A DNA stretch of 64,000 bases from Rubellimicrobium sp. (GTDB lineage: Bacteria; Pseudomonadota; Alphaproteobacteria; Rhodobacterales; Rhodobacteraceae): positions 25,945 to 89,944 of the forward strand of contig JACFNP010000004.1 in NCBI GenBank assembly GCA_019454835.1, in the 5' to 3' direction. Positions within the stretch are counted from its first letter, which is position 1; each line of letters starts with the position of its first letter. A model generated the notes under the pieces. The model searched no databases and had not been told where the DNA came from. It was given only the letters and a program-made list of their open reading frames with translations. Position numbers and translations under genes: made by a program. Positions 7,902 to 15,345 of this stretch are shown here, one piece after another.

Positions 7902-9479
7902 ATGAAAACGATCACAAGGAACGGCTTCGACCGCCTCGAGCGCCTGCTCGACCGCGTCTTCGGGCCGAAGTGGAATCCGCTCGCGCAACTGGGGCCGCTG
8001 GGCTGGCTGATGTTCTGGACGGTGACGATCACCGGCGTCTACCTGTTCATCTTCTTCGACACCGGCGTGGTGCGGGCATGGGAATCGGTCGAGCGCATCT
8101 CGGGCGTGCACTGGTGGCACGCGGGCGTGGCGCGGTCCGTGCACCGCTATGCCTCGGACCTGATGGTCGTGGTGGTGCTGATCCATCTCGTGCGCGAATG
8201 GGCGCGCGACCGCTACCGGGGGTCGCGCTGGTTTTCCTGGGTGACGGGCGCCATCGCCATCTGGTTCATCTACCTGTCCGGCTTTACCGGCTACTGGCTG
8301 GTCTGGGACACGCTGGCGCAATATGTCGCCACCACCACGACCGAGTTCCTCGACAGCCTCGGCATCTTTGCCGAACCGATCGCCCGCAACTTCATGGCGC
8401 CGGACCTGCTGTCCTCGCGGTTCTTCACGCTGATGGTGTTCCTGCATATCGCCATCCCGCTGATCCTGCTGATGCTCATGTGGGTGCATGTCCAGCGCAT
8501 CACCGAGGCCCGCACCCGTCCGCCGCGCGGCCTGTCGGTCATCATGATCGCCGCCGCCGTGATCGGCGCGCTGATCTGGCCCGCCACGTCGCAGGCCCCC
8601 GCCGACCTGGCGCAGGTGCCGCTGTCGGTCGGCCTCGACTGGATCATCCTGCCGGTCTACCCGCTGATCGAATCCCTGCCGCATGGCGTCACCTGGGCCA
8701 TCGTCGCGGTGTTCGGCGTGCTGCTGATCGGGATGCCCTGGCTGCCGCCGCGCAAGGAACTGACCGCCGCCGAGGTCACGCTGGACCATTGCAACGGCTG
8801 CGGGCGCTGCGTGGACGACTGCCCCTACAACGCCATCGAACTGGTGCCGCGCACCGATGACCTGCCCTTCGATCAGGAGGTGGTCGTCGATGCCGACCGC
8901 TGCGTGGCCTGCGGCATCTGCATGGGATCGTGCCCGTCCTCGACCCCGTTCCGCCGCACCGGCGAACTGCTGACCGGCATCGACCTGCCCGACCGCCCGC
9001 TTGCGGGCCTGCGCGCCGAGGTGATCGAGGCTGCCGAGGCGCTGCCCAAGGACGGCCCGCGCGTGATGACCCTGTCCTGCGGCTTCGGCGCGGCGGGCGA
9101 CGAGGTGCCGGGCCGGGTGGTGCTGCCCTGCGTGGCGATGGTGCCGCCGTCGCTGATCGACTACATCATCTCGAAGGGGCTGGCCGACGGCGTCGCCATC
9201 GCCGGTTGCGCCGAACGCGACTGCCAGCACCGCATGGGCCACGAATGGACCGAAAAGCGCATCGCCCGGACCCGCGACCCCTACCTGCGCGAACGGGTGC
9301 CGCGCGAGAGGCTGCACACGATCTGGGCCGGTCCGACCGAGGGTGCGCGGCTGAACTTTGAACTGGGCGCCTTCGGGGCCAGCCTTGCCGAGGCGGGTGC
9401 CTGGGACCGCGCCCGCCCGCTGGCCGAGGACGAGGCCGCCGAGGCGCTGGCCACCACGCGGCGCAGGAAGGATCGCTGA
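7902..9479 (+). CDS. Cytochrome b / two-[4Fe-4S] ferredoxin / MvhD-like fusion protein
   Basis: 525 residues in three parts. Residues 1-280 are a cytochrome b-type membrane domain with paired ligands H81/H95 and H182/H196, both with 13 residues between them, as expected for two stacked haems b. Residues 290-350 form a ferredoxin with CxxCxxCxxxCP at C297-C307 and at C334-C344. Residues 375-470 resemble the iron-sulfur delta subunit of F420-non-reducing hydrogenase (MvhD), with LPC and GCAERDCQHRMG. The likely role is electron transfer between the quinone pool and a cytoplasmic or iron-sulfur partner. It lies 3 nt after the SCO gene in the Fnr-controlled operon. I know of no characterised protein with this architecture. 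Confidence 0.75.
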   Translation: MKTITRNGFDRLERLLDRVFGPKWNPLAQLGPLGWLMFWTVTITGVYLFIFFDTGVVRAWESVERISGVHWWHAGVARSVHRYASDLMVVVVLIHLVREWARDRYRGSRWFSWVTGAIAIWFIYLSGFTGYWLVWDTLAQYVATTTTEFLDSLGIFAEPIARNFMAPDLLSSRFFTLMVFLHIAIPLILLMLMWVHVQRITEARTRPPRGLSVIMIAAAVIGALIWPATSQAPADLAQVPLSVGLDWIILPVYPLIESLPHGVTWAIVAVFGVLLIGMPWLPPRKELTAAEVTLDHCNGCGRCVDDCPYNAIELVPRTDDLPFDQEVVVDADRCVACGICMGSCPSSTPFRRTGELLTGIDLPDRPLAGLRAEVIEAAEALPKDGPRVMTLSCGFGAAGDEVPGRVVLPCVAMVPPSLIDYIISKGLADGVAIAGCAERDCQHRMGHEWTEKRIARTRDPYLRERVPRERLHTIWAGPTEGARLNFELGAFGASLAEAGAWDRARPLAEDEAAEALATTRRRKDR

Positions 9480-9480
9480 G

Positions 9481-10044
9481 ATGGCGGCAAGGGACACGGG
9501 CGCGCGCCCCGACAAGTCGCGCGACAAGCACACGCGGATCGACTGGCGCCGGGACTGGCCTCGCCTGCTGGGCGGTCTTGTCGTCACGCTGGGGGTGGTT
9601 CTGGCGACGGCATGGTTCTCGGCCCGGCCCGACTGGCAGAGCCTGCCCGAGGGCAATGCGGTGCTGCGGGTGAGCTTTGCCTATTCCGGCGAACGCGACT
9701 GCCGCGACCGCACCGAAGAGGAAATCGCCGCCCTGCCCCGCAACATGCGCACCGCGCAGGAATGTTCGCGGCGCCGCAACCCGGTCGGCGTGGCAATTCT
9801 GATCGACGGCGACCCGATCTTCGACGAGGTGGTGAAACCCTCGGGCCTTGCCGGGTCGGGGCCGTCGCGGCTGTACGAAAGCTTCGTCCTGCCCGCCGGT
9901 GACCACGAGATCGCCGTCACCCTGCGCGCCAACGGCAACGAGGCCGAGGTGACCCATGCCGCCGATTTCACCCTCGCGCTTGCCTCGGGCGAGGCGGCGG
10001 CGATAGACTTCGACGCGACCGCCGAACAGTTCGTGCTGCGCTGA
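9481..10044 (+). CDS. Membrane-anchored periplasmic protein of unknown function
   Basis: 187 residues. The ATG at 9481 is one base after the previous stop. A basic N-terminus (1-27) is followed by a membrane helix (LLGGLVVTLGVVLATAWF) and an extracytoplasmic domain of about 140 residues with two cysteines (in RDCRD and AQECSRR) that could form a disulfide. The fold appears rich in beta strands (FVLPAGDHEIAVTL). I do not recognise the family. Its place between the cytochrome b fusion and the hemerythrin, with no promoter gap, indicates co-expression with the haem-copper complex and perhaps an accessory or assembly role. Confidence 0.7.
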   Translation: MAARDTGARPDKSRDKHTRIDWRRDWPRLLGGLVVTLGVVLATAWFSARPDWQSLPEGNAVLRVSFAYSGERDCRDRTEEEIAALPRNMRTAQECSRRRNPVGVAILIDGDPIFDEVVKPSGLAGSGPSRLYESFVLPAGDHEIAVTLRANGNEAEVTHAADFTLALASGEAAAIDFDATAEQFVLR

Positions 10045-10061
10045 CCCGACAGGAGGACGAC

Positions 10062-10463
10062 ATGCCCATCGAATGGCGCCCCGAATTCAGCGTCGGTGAC
10101 CCCGGCGTCGACTATGAACACCGCCAACTGGTCGATCTGGTGAACGTCGCCGCCGCCGACATTCTCGACAACAGGCCCGAGGCCGATGTCGAACGCGCGC
10201 TCGGCGACCTGCTGCGCGCCGTCACCGCCCATTTCGCACATGAGGAACACCAGATGCGCGCGGCGGGCTACGACCAGTTGCACGACCACAAGGACGACCA
10301 CGAACGCCTGATCGACTCCTTGCGCGACATCATGGACGACCGCGACATCGCCGCCCCCGCCGCCGCCGAACGGCTGACCCGCGTGCTGGAAGACTGGTTC
10401 ACCGGCCATTTCAGCACCCATGACGCGCGGCTGCACAAGGTGCTGGGACCGCACGAACATTAG
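10062..10463 (+). CDS. Bacteriohemerythrin
   Basis: 133 residues, a single hemerythrin domain with every di-iron ligand in place: H20 (DYEHRQL), H57 and E61 (HFAHEE), H76 and H80 (HDHKDDHERL), and His and Asp in GHFSTHDARLH near the C-terminus. It is a soluble cytoplasmic protein that reversibly binds O2, or reacts with NO, at a non-haem di-iron centre. It is the last gene of the Fnr-driven operon. Hemerythrins often accompany NO-handling or microaerobic respiratory genes, which fits either reading of the operon. The start at 10062 follows AGGAGG. Confidence 0.92.
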   Translation: MPIEWRPEFSVGDPGVDYEHRQLVDLVNVAAADILDNRPEADVERALGDLLRAVTAHFAHEEHQMRAAGYDQLHDHKDDHERLIDSLRDIMDDRDIAAPAAAERLTRVLEDWFTGHFSTHDARLHKVLGPHEH

Positions 10464-10565
10464 AGCATTTCGCAGTCAAACGGAAACGTTTGACGCCCGC
10501 GACAATGCGCAAGAACGAAGGGGCAGAGCGGGTCCGCCGGGTCCATGAAAACGCGACCCGCTCCA
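10464..10565. repeat. Intergenic palindromic element (two hairpins)
   Basis: Directly after the hemerythrin stop there is an 8-bp perfect stem with a GAAA loop (GTCAAACG-GAAA-CGTTTGAC, 10475-10494). Further on are the inverted arms GAGCGGGTC (10526-10534) and GACCCGCTC (10555-10563). The sequence TAGAGCATTTCGC ahead of it resembles intergenic palindromes that recur in alphaproteobacterial genomes. It could terminate the operon or stabilise the mRNA end. Only one copy is seen in the window. Confidence 0.6.
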
Positions 10566-10574
10566 ACGGGTACC

Positions 10575-10593
10575 GGGGGGCGCACAGCCCCCC
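10575..10593 (-). terminator. GC-rich hairpin after cysK
   Basis: GGGGGGC-GCACA-GCCCCCC is a 7-bp all-GC stem with a 5-nt loop, 11 nt beyond the cysK stop on the minus strand. There is no T-run, so intrinsic termination is uncertain. It also separates two convergent transcripts. Confidence 0.5.
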
Positions 10594-10603
10594 GCCGCCT
10601 GGG

Positions 10604-11581
10604 TCAGCTTTCGGCCAGCCCCTCGAAGAGCGCCGTGGACAGATAGCGCTCGGCAAGGTCGGGCAGCACCACGACGATCATGCGACCCCGGTTCTCGTGC
10701 CGCTGGCCGACGATCATCGCCGCGTGCAGCGCCGCACCGCCCGAGATGCCTGCAGGCACCCCTTCCAGCCGGGCCACCTCGCGCGCGGTATCAAGCGCGT
10801 CGGCATCGTCGATCCGCACCACCTCGTCATAGACGCCGCGATCCAGCACGCCGGGCACGAACCCGGCCCCGAGGCCCTGAATCCTGTGCGGGCCGGGCGG
10901 ATGACCGGACAGCACCGCCGATGCCGACGGCTCGACCGCGATCACCTGCACCTCGGGATTGTGCTGCTTGAGCACCTGCCCCGCGCCGGTCACCGTGCCG
11001 CCGGTACCGACGCCCGAGATCAGGATATCGACCTCGCCCGCCGTGTCGTTCCAGATTTCCTCGCCGGTGGTGCGGCGGTGGATTTCGGGATTGGCCGGAT
11101 GGTCGAACTGGCCGACCAGCACCGCATCGGGGGTCTCGGCCACGATTTCCCCGGCGCGCGCGACGGCGCCCTTCGTGCCTGCGGCGCCCTCGGTCAGCAC
11201 CAGCTCGGCACCGAACAGCGCGATCATGCGGCGGCGTTCGACCGACATGGTTTCGGGCATGACCACGATCAGCCGGTAGCCGCGCGCGGCGGCGACGAAG
11301 GCCAGCGCGATGCCGGTATTGCCCGAGGTCGCCTCGACCAGCGTGGAGCGGCCCGGCGCGATGGTGCCCTCGGCCTCCATCGCGTCGATCATCGCCACGC
11401 CGATGCGATCCTTCACCGACCCGAGCGGGTTGAAACCCTCAATCTTGGCGACGATCCGCGCCTCGACACCGCGCGCGGCGGCAAGGCGGTCCAGCCGGAC
11501 CAGCGGCGTGTTGCCGATGGTCTCGGTGATCGAATCATAAATCCGCCCGCGTCCGGCGGCGGTTCGTGTGGTCTGGGTCAT
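10604..11581 (-). CDS. cysK: Cysteine synthase A (O-acetylserine sulfhydrylase)
   Basis: 325 residues, fold-type II PLP enzyme. The PLP lysine lies in NPLGSVKDR, the substrate loop is EATSGNTGIA, and the PLP phosphate loop is GVGTGGTVTG. The enzyme joins O-acetylserine and sulfide to make L-cysteine. The length and motifs match CysK rather than CysM. The ATG at 11581 has AGGAG about 10 nt upstream. It is transcribed alone, convergent with the haem-copper operon. It also supplies cysteine for the Suf system encoded further along, though nothing in the sequence links them directly. Confidence 0.95.
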   Translation of the reverse strand: MTQTTRTAAGRGRIYDSITETIGNTPLVRLDRLAAARGVEARIVAKIEGFNPLGSVKDRIGVAMIDAMEAEGTIAPGRSTLVEATSGNTGIALAFVAAARGYRLIVVMPETMSVERRRMIALFGAELVLTEGAAGTKGAVARAGEIVAETPDAVLVGQFDHPANPEIHRRTTGEEIWNDTAGEVDILISGVGTGGTVTGAGQVLKQHNPEVQVIAVEPSASAVLSGHPPGPHRIQGLGAGFVPGVLDRGVYDEVVRIDDADALDTAREVARLEGVPAGISGGAALHAAMIVGQRHENRGRMIVVVLPDLAERYLSTALFEGLAES

Positions 11582-11740
11582 TGGCGGAATCTCCTGTGGC
11601 AGGCTGCCCCCCTATCCCACCATGTGACGCGACGTTCCACAGGGCTGCGCGCATTGGCCGCATTGGCACAAGCGGCGGCGGCGCACCGATCCCGACTGGA
11701 CGCGCCCGCCCCCCGGCCCTAGAACCCCCCCGACAGCACA

Positions 11741-11783
11741 GGTGGGTTGGCCGAGCGGTTGATGGCACCGGTCTTGAAGGTTG
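11741..11783 (+). pseudogene. Truncated 5' half of a tRNA-Ser gene
   Basis: GGTGGGTTGGCCGAGCGG and the following bases through CCGGTCTTGAA have the acceptor 5' strand, D arm and anticodon 5' arm of a typical alphaproteobacterial tRNA-Ser(TGA). The sequence diverges right after CTTGAA: the expected ACCGG is GTTGT. No 3' half follows. The intact tRNA-Ser begins 5 nt later and shares CGGTCTTGAA with it. This looks like a native tRNA gene broken at its anticodon loop. Confidence 0.7.
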
Positions 11784-11788
11784 TCGCG

Positions 11789-11876
11789 GGAAGGGTGGCA
11801 GAGAGGTCGATTGCAGCGGTCTTGAAAACCGCCGATGGGCAACCATCCGTGGGTTCGAATCCCACCCCTTCCGCCA
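11789..11876 (+). tRNA. tRNA-Ser(TGA)
   Basis: 88 nt including the encoded CCA. The acceptor stem GGAAGGG pairs with CCCTTCC, the discriminator is G, the anticodon stem GCGGT/ACCGC encloses loop CTTGAAA (anticodon TGA), the variable arm is long as in class II tRNAs, and the T arm is GTGGG-TTCGAAT-CCCAC. The D arm (GGCAGAGAGGTCGATTGC) differs from the adjacent native-looking fragment, so this copy may be foreign. It borders the low-GC restriction-modification genes. Confidence 0.95.
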
Positions 11877-12133
11877 ATAAGAATCACCAAGGTTCAAGGT
11901 CGAAGACGCGCAAGACGGTCTTAAGAAATAGATGAAATACTCTCGCTGGCCGAGCCTTTGCTGTGGGATAAAGACTCTGATATCGTAAGTTGGCTGTATA
12001 CAGCCCACAGGATTTGCTCGTCGGCTTCGCAGAGTACGAGCATGCGCGTCAAGGCTGCCCGTCTCGGGCCACACGCGCTGGCACGACAGACATGGGAGGG
12101 GAGTTGCGGCATGGTATACCACGAGGCAACCGA

Positions 12134-13117
12134 ATGACGAACGTAGAAGCGCTCGTGCTCGGCTATCAAAGTCGTATATATAATTATACGGCAATCATTC
12201 ACGCCGATTGTTTCGAGTGGTTGGGGCGCCTGCCCGAGAATAGCCTCCACGCCATCGTTACGGACCCGCCTTATGGCGTAAAAGAATATAATTTTGACCA
12301 GATAGAAAAGATGGAAAATGGCAACGGAGGAATCTGGCGTATCCCACCTTCGTTTGACGGCCATATACGCTCACCCCTGCCCCGCTTCACCGCATTGGAC
12401 AGTGGAGAACGCGAATCGCTTGAACGATTTTTCTTCGAGTGGGGCAGGCAAGTTATGCACGCGCTGCGCCCTGGCGGCCATGTATTTCTTGCCAGCAACT
12501 CATTCCTCTCACAACTGGTATTCAGTGCACTGGCACGCAGCGGGCTGGAGTTTCGAGGTGAATTCATCCGGCTGGTGCGCACGTTGCGCGGCGGTGACCG
12601 CCCCAAGAACGCAGAGGATGAATTTCCCGATGTGTGCTCAATGCCTCGGGGCTGCTATGAGCCATGGGGCATCTTCCGCAAACCTATTCCTGCCAGAATG
12701 ACTGTTGCAGAGTGCTTGCGCACGTACCAGACCGGTGGGATTCGTCGGCTTGCCAACGGCAACCCGTTTGCTGACGTAGTGGCAAGTGAGCGAACCCCGA
12801 AGCGTGAGCGAGAGATTGCCAACCACCCAAGCATCAAGCCACAGTCACTGATGCGACAACTGGTGAGGGCTGCGCTCCCATTGGGTAAAGGTGTTATTGC
12901 GGATCCGTTTACGGGTTCCGGCTCGACGGTTGCCGCTGCGGAGGCTTTGGGGCTGAGTTGCGTGGGAGTCGAGCGGTATCAGGATTATTTCGACATGGCA
13001 TGCGAGGCAATTCCGCAACTTTGCGGCGTTAATACTAACTCACCGTTCGCTAAAGAGCCGAAGTCAGAATCCCAACTTTTCCCATCTAACTACATGCACA
13101 GGTCGGGCGAATTGTAA
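12134..13117 (+). CDS. Site-specific DNA methyltransferase (N4-cytosine or N6-adenine), type II-like
   Basis: 327 residues from the ATG at 12134, which has GAGG seven bases upstream. An in-frame ATG at 12092 and a TTG at 11990 are also possible. The catalytic motif TDPPYGV (DPPY at residues 44-47) comes before the AdoMet-binding motif ADPFTGSGST near residue 255, the beta-class order. Between them lies a target-recognition stretch with LRGGDRPKNAEDEF. Its end overlaps the convergent endonuclease gene by 28 nt, so the two form a restriction-modification pair. Base composition is markedly lower in GC than the neighbours, with rare codons (ATA, AGA-like, TAT) frequent, which suggests acquisition by transfer. 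Confidence 0.88.
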   Translation: MTNVEALVLGYQSRIYNYTAIIHADCFEWLGRLPENSLHAIVTDPPYGVKEYNFDQIEKMENGNGGIWRIPPSFDGHIRSPLPRFTALDSGERESLERFFFEWGRQVMHALRPGGHVFLASNSFLSQLVFSALARSGLEFRGEFIRLVRTLRGGDRPKNAEDEFPDVCSMPRGCYEPWGIFRKPIPARMTVAECLRTYQTGGIRRLANGNPFADVVASERTPKREREIANHPSIKPQSLMRQLVRAALPLGKGVIADPFTGSGSTVAAAEALGLSCVGVERYQDYFDMACEAIPQLCGVNTNSPFAKEPKSESQLFPSNYMHRSGEL

Positions 13118-13752
13118 ATCAGATTCGCCATCATCTTCTGGTAGCCCGAATTGGTAACGCTTGCTGTAATCGTGCGACGACTAGTTTCTGATCGTCCCGA
13201 GAATCTCCAATCAGATTTTTCGAGTCGAGCACCAGCAACACGTAAGAAGCGGAATGGCATGGCGTGGCGACCGCCCTTACCGGCGTCAACAGGGCGGTTG
13301 CTGTCGTACATGAAAACCATCAACCAGACATCCTCGGCGTTATGTCCCTGCCAGCCCCGCAAGTAGCGGGACGCCTTGACCTCAATACCTTCCGTACCGT
13401 GCTGCAATGAATCATCAGAATAGCGACCAGCAGGCAACATATCGGGATGACCATTATGGTAGGTATTCTTAACGATGCCAGAGGAATGCCTCGGCAGATT
13501 GGCACTCACAAATTCTCCGACCATGCTGCTGAAGTTGGCTGGCATCAGCATTGATTCCAGGCGGTATGCGCCACTCTCATTCAGCCGAAGGTTCACCATT
13601 CGTATAAACTCTATGAAATCATTCATGGCTGCGCACAGGTGCCGAGTGGTAACTCCGTAAGGAATGACGGCGTGAGGGTTGAAGTGCTCCATTTTTACTC
13701 GTGCGGGATTACAGGCAGCAAGCTCGATTTGTTGTTGATGCGTTAGGACCAT
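13090..13752 (-). CDS. Probable type II restriction endonuclease (PD-ExK)
   Basis: 220 residues from the ATG at 13752; a TTG eight codons upstream (13776) would extend it. A PD...EVK active site is visible: PD at residues 103-104 (HPDMLP) and E124-V-K126 in GIEVKAS, about 20 residues apart as in PD-(D/E)XK nucleases. The gene is tail-to-tail with the methyltransferase, overlapping it by 28 nt, and shares its low GC. I do not recognise the specific endonuclease family or target site. An inverted repeat (CTATCT-N7-AGATAG, 13766-13784) sits over the start region and could control expression. Function is inferred from the motif and the partner gene. Confidence 0.72.
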   Translation of the reverse strand: MVLTHQQQIELAACNPARVKMEHFNPHAVIPYGVTTRHLCAAMNDFIEFIRMVNLRLNESGAYRLESMLMPANFSSMVGEFVSANLPRHSSGIVKNTYHNGHPDMLPAGRYSDDSLQHGTEGIEVKASRYLRGWQGHNAEDVWLMVFMYDSNRPVDAGKGGRHAMPFRFLRVAGARLEKSDWRFSGRSETSRRTITASVTNSGYQKMMANLIYNSPDLCM

Positions 13753-13952
13753 CAGATGACGTTTCCTATCTTTCAAATAGATAGAATCATATCCTGATCG
13801 GTGCCGGTGGAGCAGTCGTCGACCTGCTTGCCTGGTATTTATATTCCGCGAGTGTTGCCCGCTTGCCTACAAGGACACGAACGATTGGCGTTAAGGTGGG
13901 AACAAGCCCATGTTTCGCTCTGGTTTTCTACCAGCAAGCGTATCACCCCCCG

Positions 13953-15329
13953 TCACCCCGCCCCCGCCTGCACCTCGGCCAGGGCGTCCTCGAGGATGTC
14001 GAACATCTCGTCGATCTGTGCGGGGCTGATGATGAGCGGGGGCGAGAAGACCGCCATGTTGATGAGCGGGCGCACGATCAGGCCGCGTCTTTCGCAGGCT
14101 TCGTCGACCTTCCGGCCCAGCGCGCGTTCGGCCTCGAGGTCGGGGCCGCGGCATTCGATGCAGCCCAGCAGGCCCATGCCGCGCGCGTCGCCGACGATGT
14201 CGAACCGGGCCAGGTCGCGCAGGCGCTTCTGGAAATGCGGCGTGATCTCGCGGACATGCTCGAGGATGCGCTCGTTCTCGATGATCTCGATGTTCTTCAG
14301 CGCCGCCGCGCAACTGACCGGATGGGCCGAATAGGTATAGCCGTTGGCGAAGGTCGAGGGTTCGCCCAGATGGCTCATGCTTTCCATCAGCCGGTCCGAG
14401 ATGATGCAGGCGCCCAGCGGCAGATAGCCCGAGGTCAGGCCCTTGGCGCAGGTGATGATGTCGGGCTGGATGCCGAACACCGCCTCCGAGGCGAACCAGT
14501 GACCCAGCCTGCCGAAGCCGGTGACGACCTCGTCCGAGATGTAGAGGATGTCGTTCGCGCGGCACAGATCGAAGGTGCGCTTGTGGTAGCCCGGCGGCGG
14601 CACGATGACCCCGCCGGATGCCAGGATCGGCTCGGCGATGAAGGCGCCGATGCGCGCCGGGCCGATGTCCGCGATGGCGCGTTCGAGATCGGCGACCCGC
14701 GCGTCGCACCAGGCCTCGACGCTGGTGCCCTCGGGCCGGCGATAGGGGTTCACGTCAGGCAGGAAATGAACGAGCCGGGTTTCAAAGTCGAAATGGCTGC
14801 GGTCGCGTTCCCTGCCGGTCACCGAATGGGCCAGATAGGTCGAGCCGTGATAGCCCTTCTCGCGGGCGATGATGATCTTCTTTTCGGGCCTGCCACGGCG
14901 GTTGTTCATGTATTGCATGGTGCGCAGCGCGGTATCGACGGCGGTTGATCCCCCCGTGGTGAAGAACACCGTGTTCAGATCGCCCGGCGCCATGGCGGCC
15001 AGCCTGCGCGCCAGCACCGCCGCCGGTTCGGTCGTGTTGCTGAACGGCGAGGTATAGGGCAGCCGCATCACCTGCGCGGCGATCGCCTCGGCCATCTCGC
15101 GGCGGCCGTAGCCGATCTGGACGCACCACATGCCCGCAGGCCCGTCGATGAAACGGCGGCCCTCGCCGTCCCACAGATGGATGCCCTGGGCGGTATCGAC
15201 CAGCATGTTGTCGTAGCCGCGCCAGTCGTCCATGTCGGCCCAGGGGTGAAGCTGATGCGTCCGGTCCCAGTCGTGCAGCGTGCCGGTGTCGGGGGTATTG
15301 GGCCGGACGGCGGCCGCAGCCTTGGTCAT
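13953..15329 (-). CDS. Class III (omega) aminotransferase
   Basis: 458 residues, fold-type I PLP enzyme. GSTAVDTALR binds PLP phosphate, ISDEVVTGFGR carries the PLP-binding Asp, and ITCAKGLTSGYLPLGA carries the Schiff-base Lys. The ATG at 15329 has GAGGAG upstream. It is the last gene of a four-gene operon (two flavoproteins, GcvT-like protein, aminotransferase) read away from the TetR operator at 19.76 kb. The family transfers amino groups from omega-amino acids or amines such as beta-alanine, taurine or polyamines to pyruvate or 2-oxoglutarate. Context suggests it removes the amino group from a product of N-methylated amine breakdown. The substrate cannot be read from the sequence. Confidence 0.88.
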   Translation of the reverse strand: MTKAAAAVRPNTPDTGTLHDWDRTHQLHPWADMDDWRGYDNMLVDTAQGIHLWDGEGRRFIDGPAGMWCVQIGYGRREMAEAIAAQVMRLPYTSPFSNTTEPAAVLARRLAAMAPGDLNTVFFTTGGSTAVDTALRTMQYMNNRRGRPEKKIIIAREKGYHGSTYLAHSVTGRERDRSHFDFETRLVHFLPDVNPYRRPEGTSVEAWCDARVADLERAIADIGPARIGAFIAEPILASGGVIVPPPGYHKRTFDLCRANDILYISDEVVTGFGRLGHWFASEAVFGIQPDIITCAKGLTSGYLPLGACIISDRLMESMSHLGEPSTFANGYTYSAHPVSCAAALKNIEIIENERILEHVREITPHFQKRLRDLARFDIVGDARGMGLLGCIECRGPDLEAERALGRKVDEACERRGLIVRPLINMAVFSPPLIISPAQIDEMFDILEDALAEVQAGAG

Positions 15330-15345
15330 GTCGTGCTCCTCGCCT

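Noticed and set aside
13801..13952. Right-end attachment site of the restriction-modification island (copy of the tRNA-Ser 3' end)
   Set aside because: I looked for the T-arm and acceptor sequence or the CGGTCTTGAA core in this stretch and found no convincing copy; no integrase gene is present.
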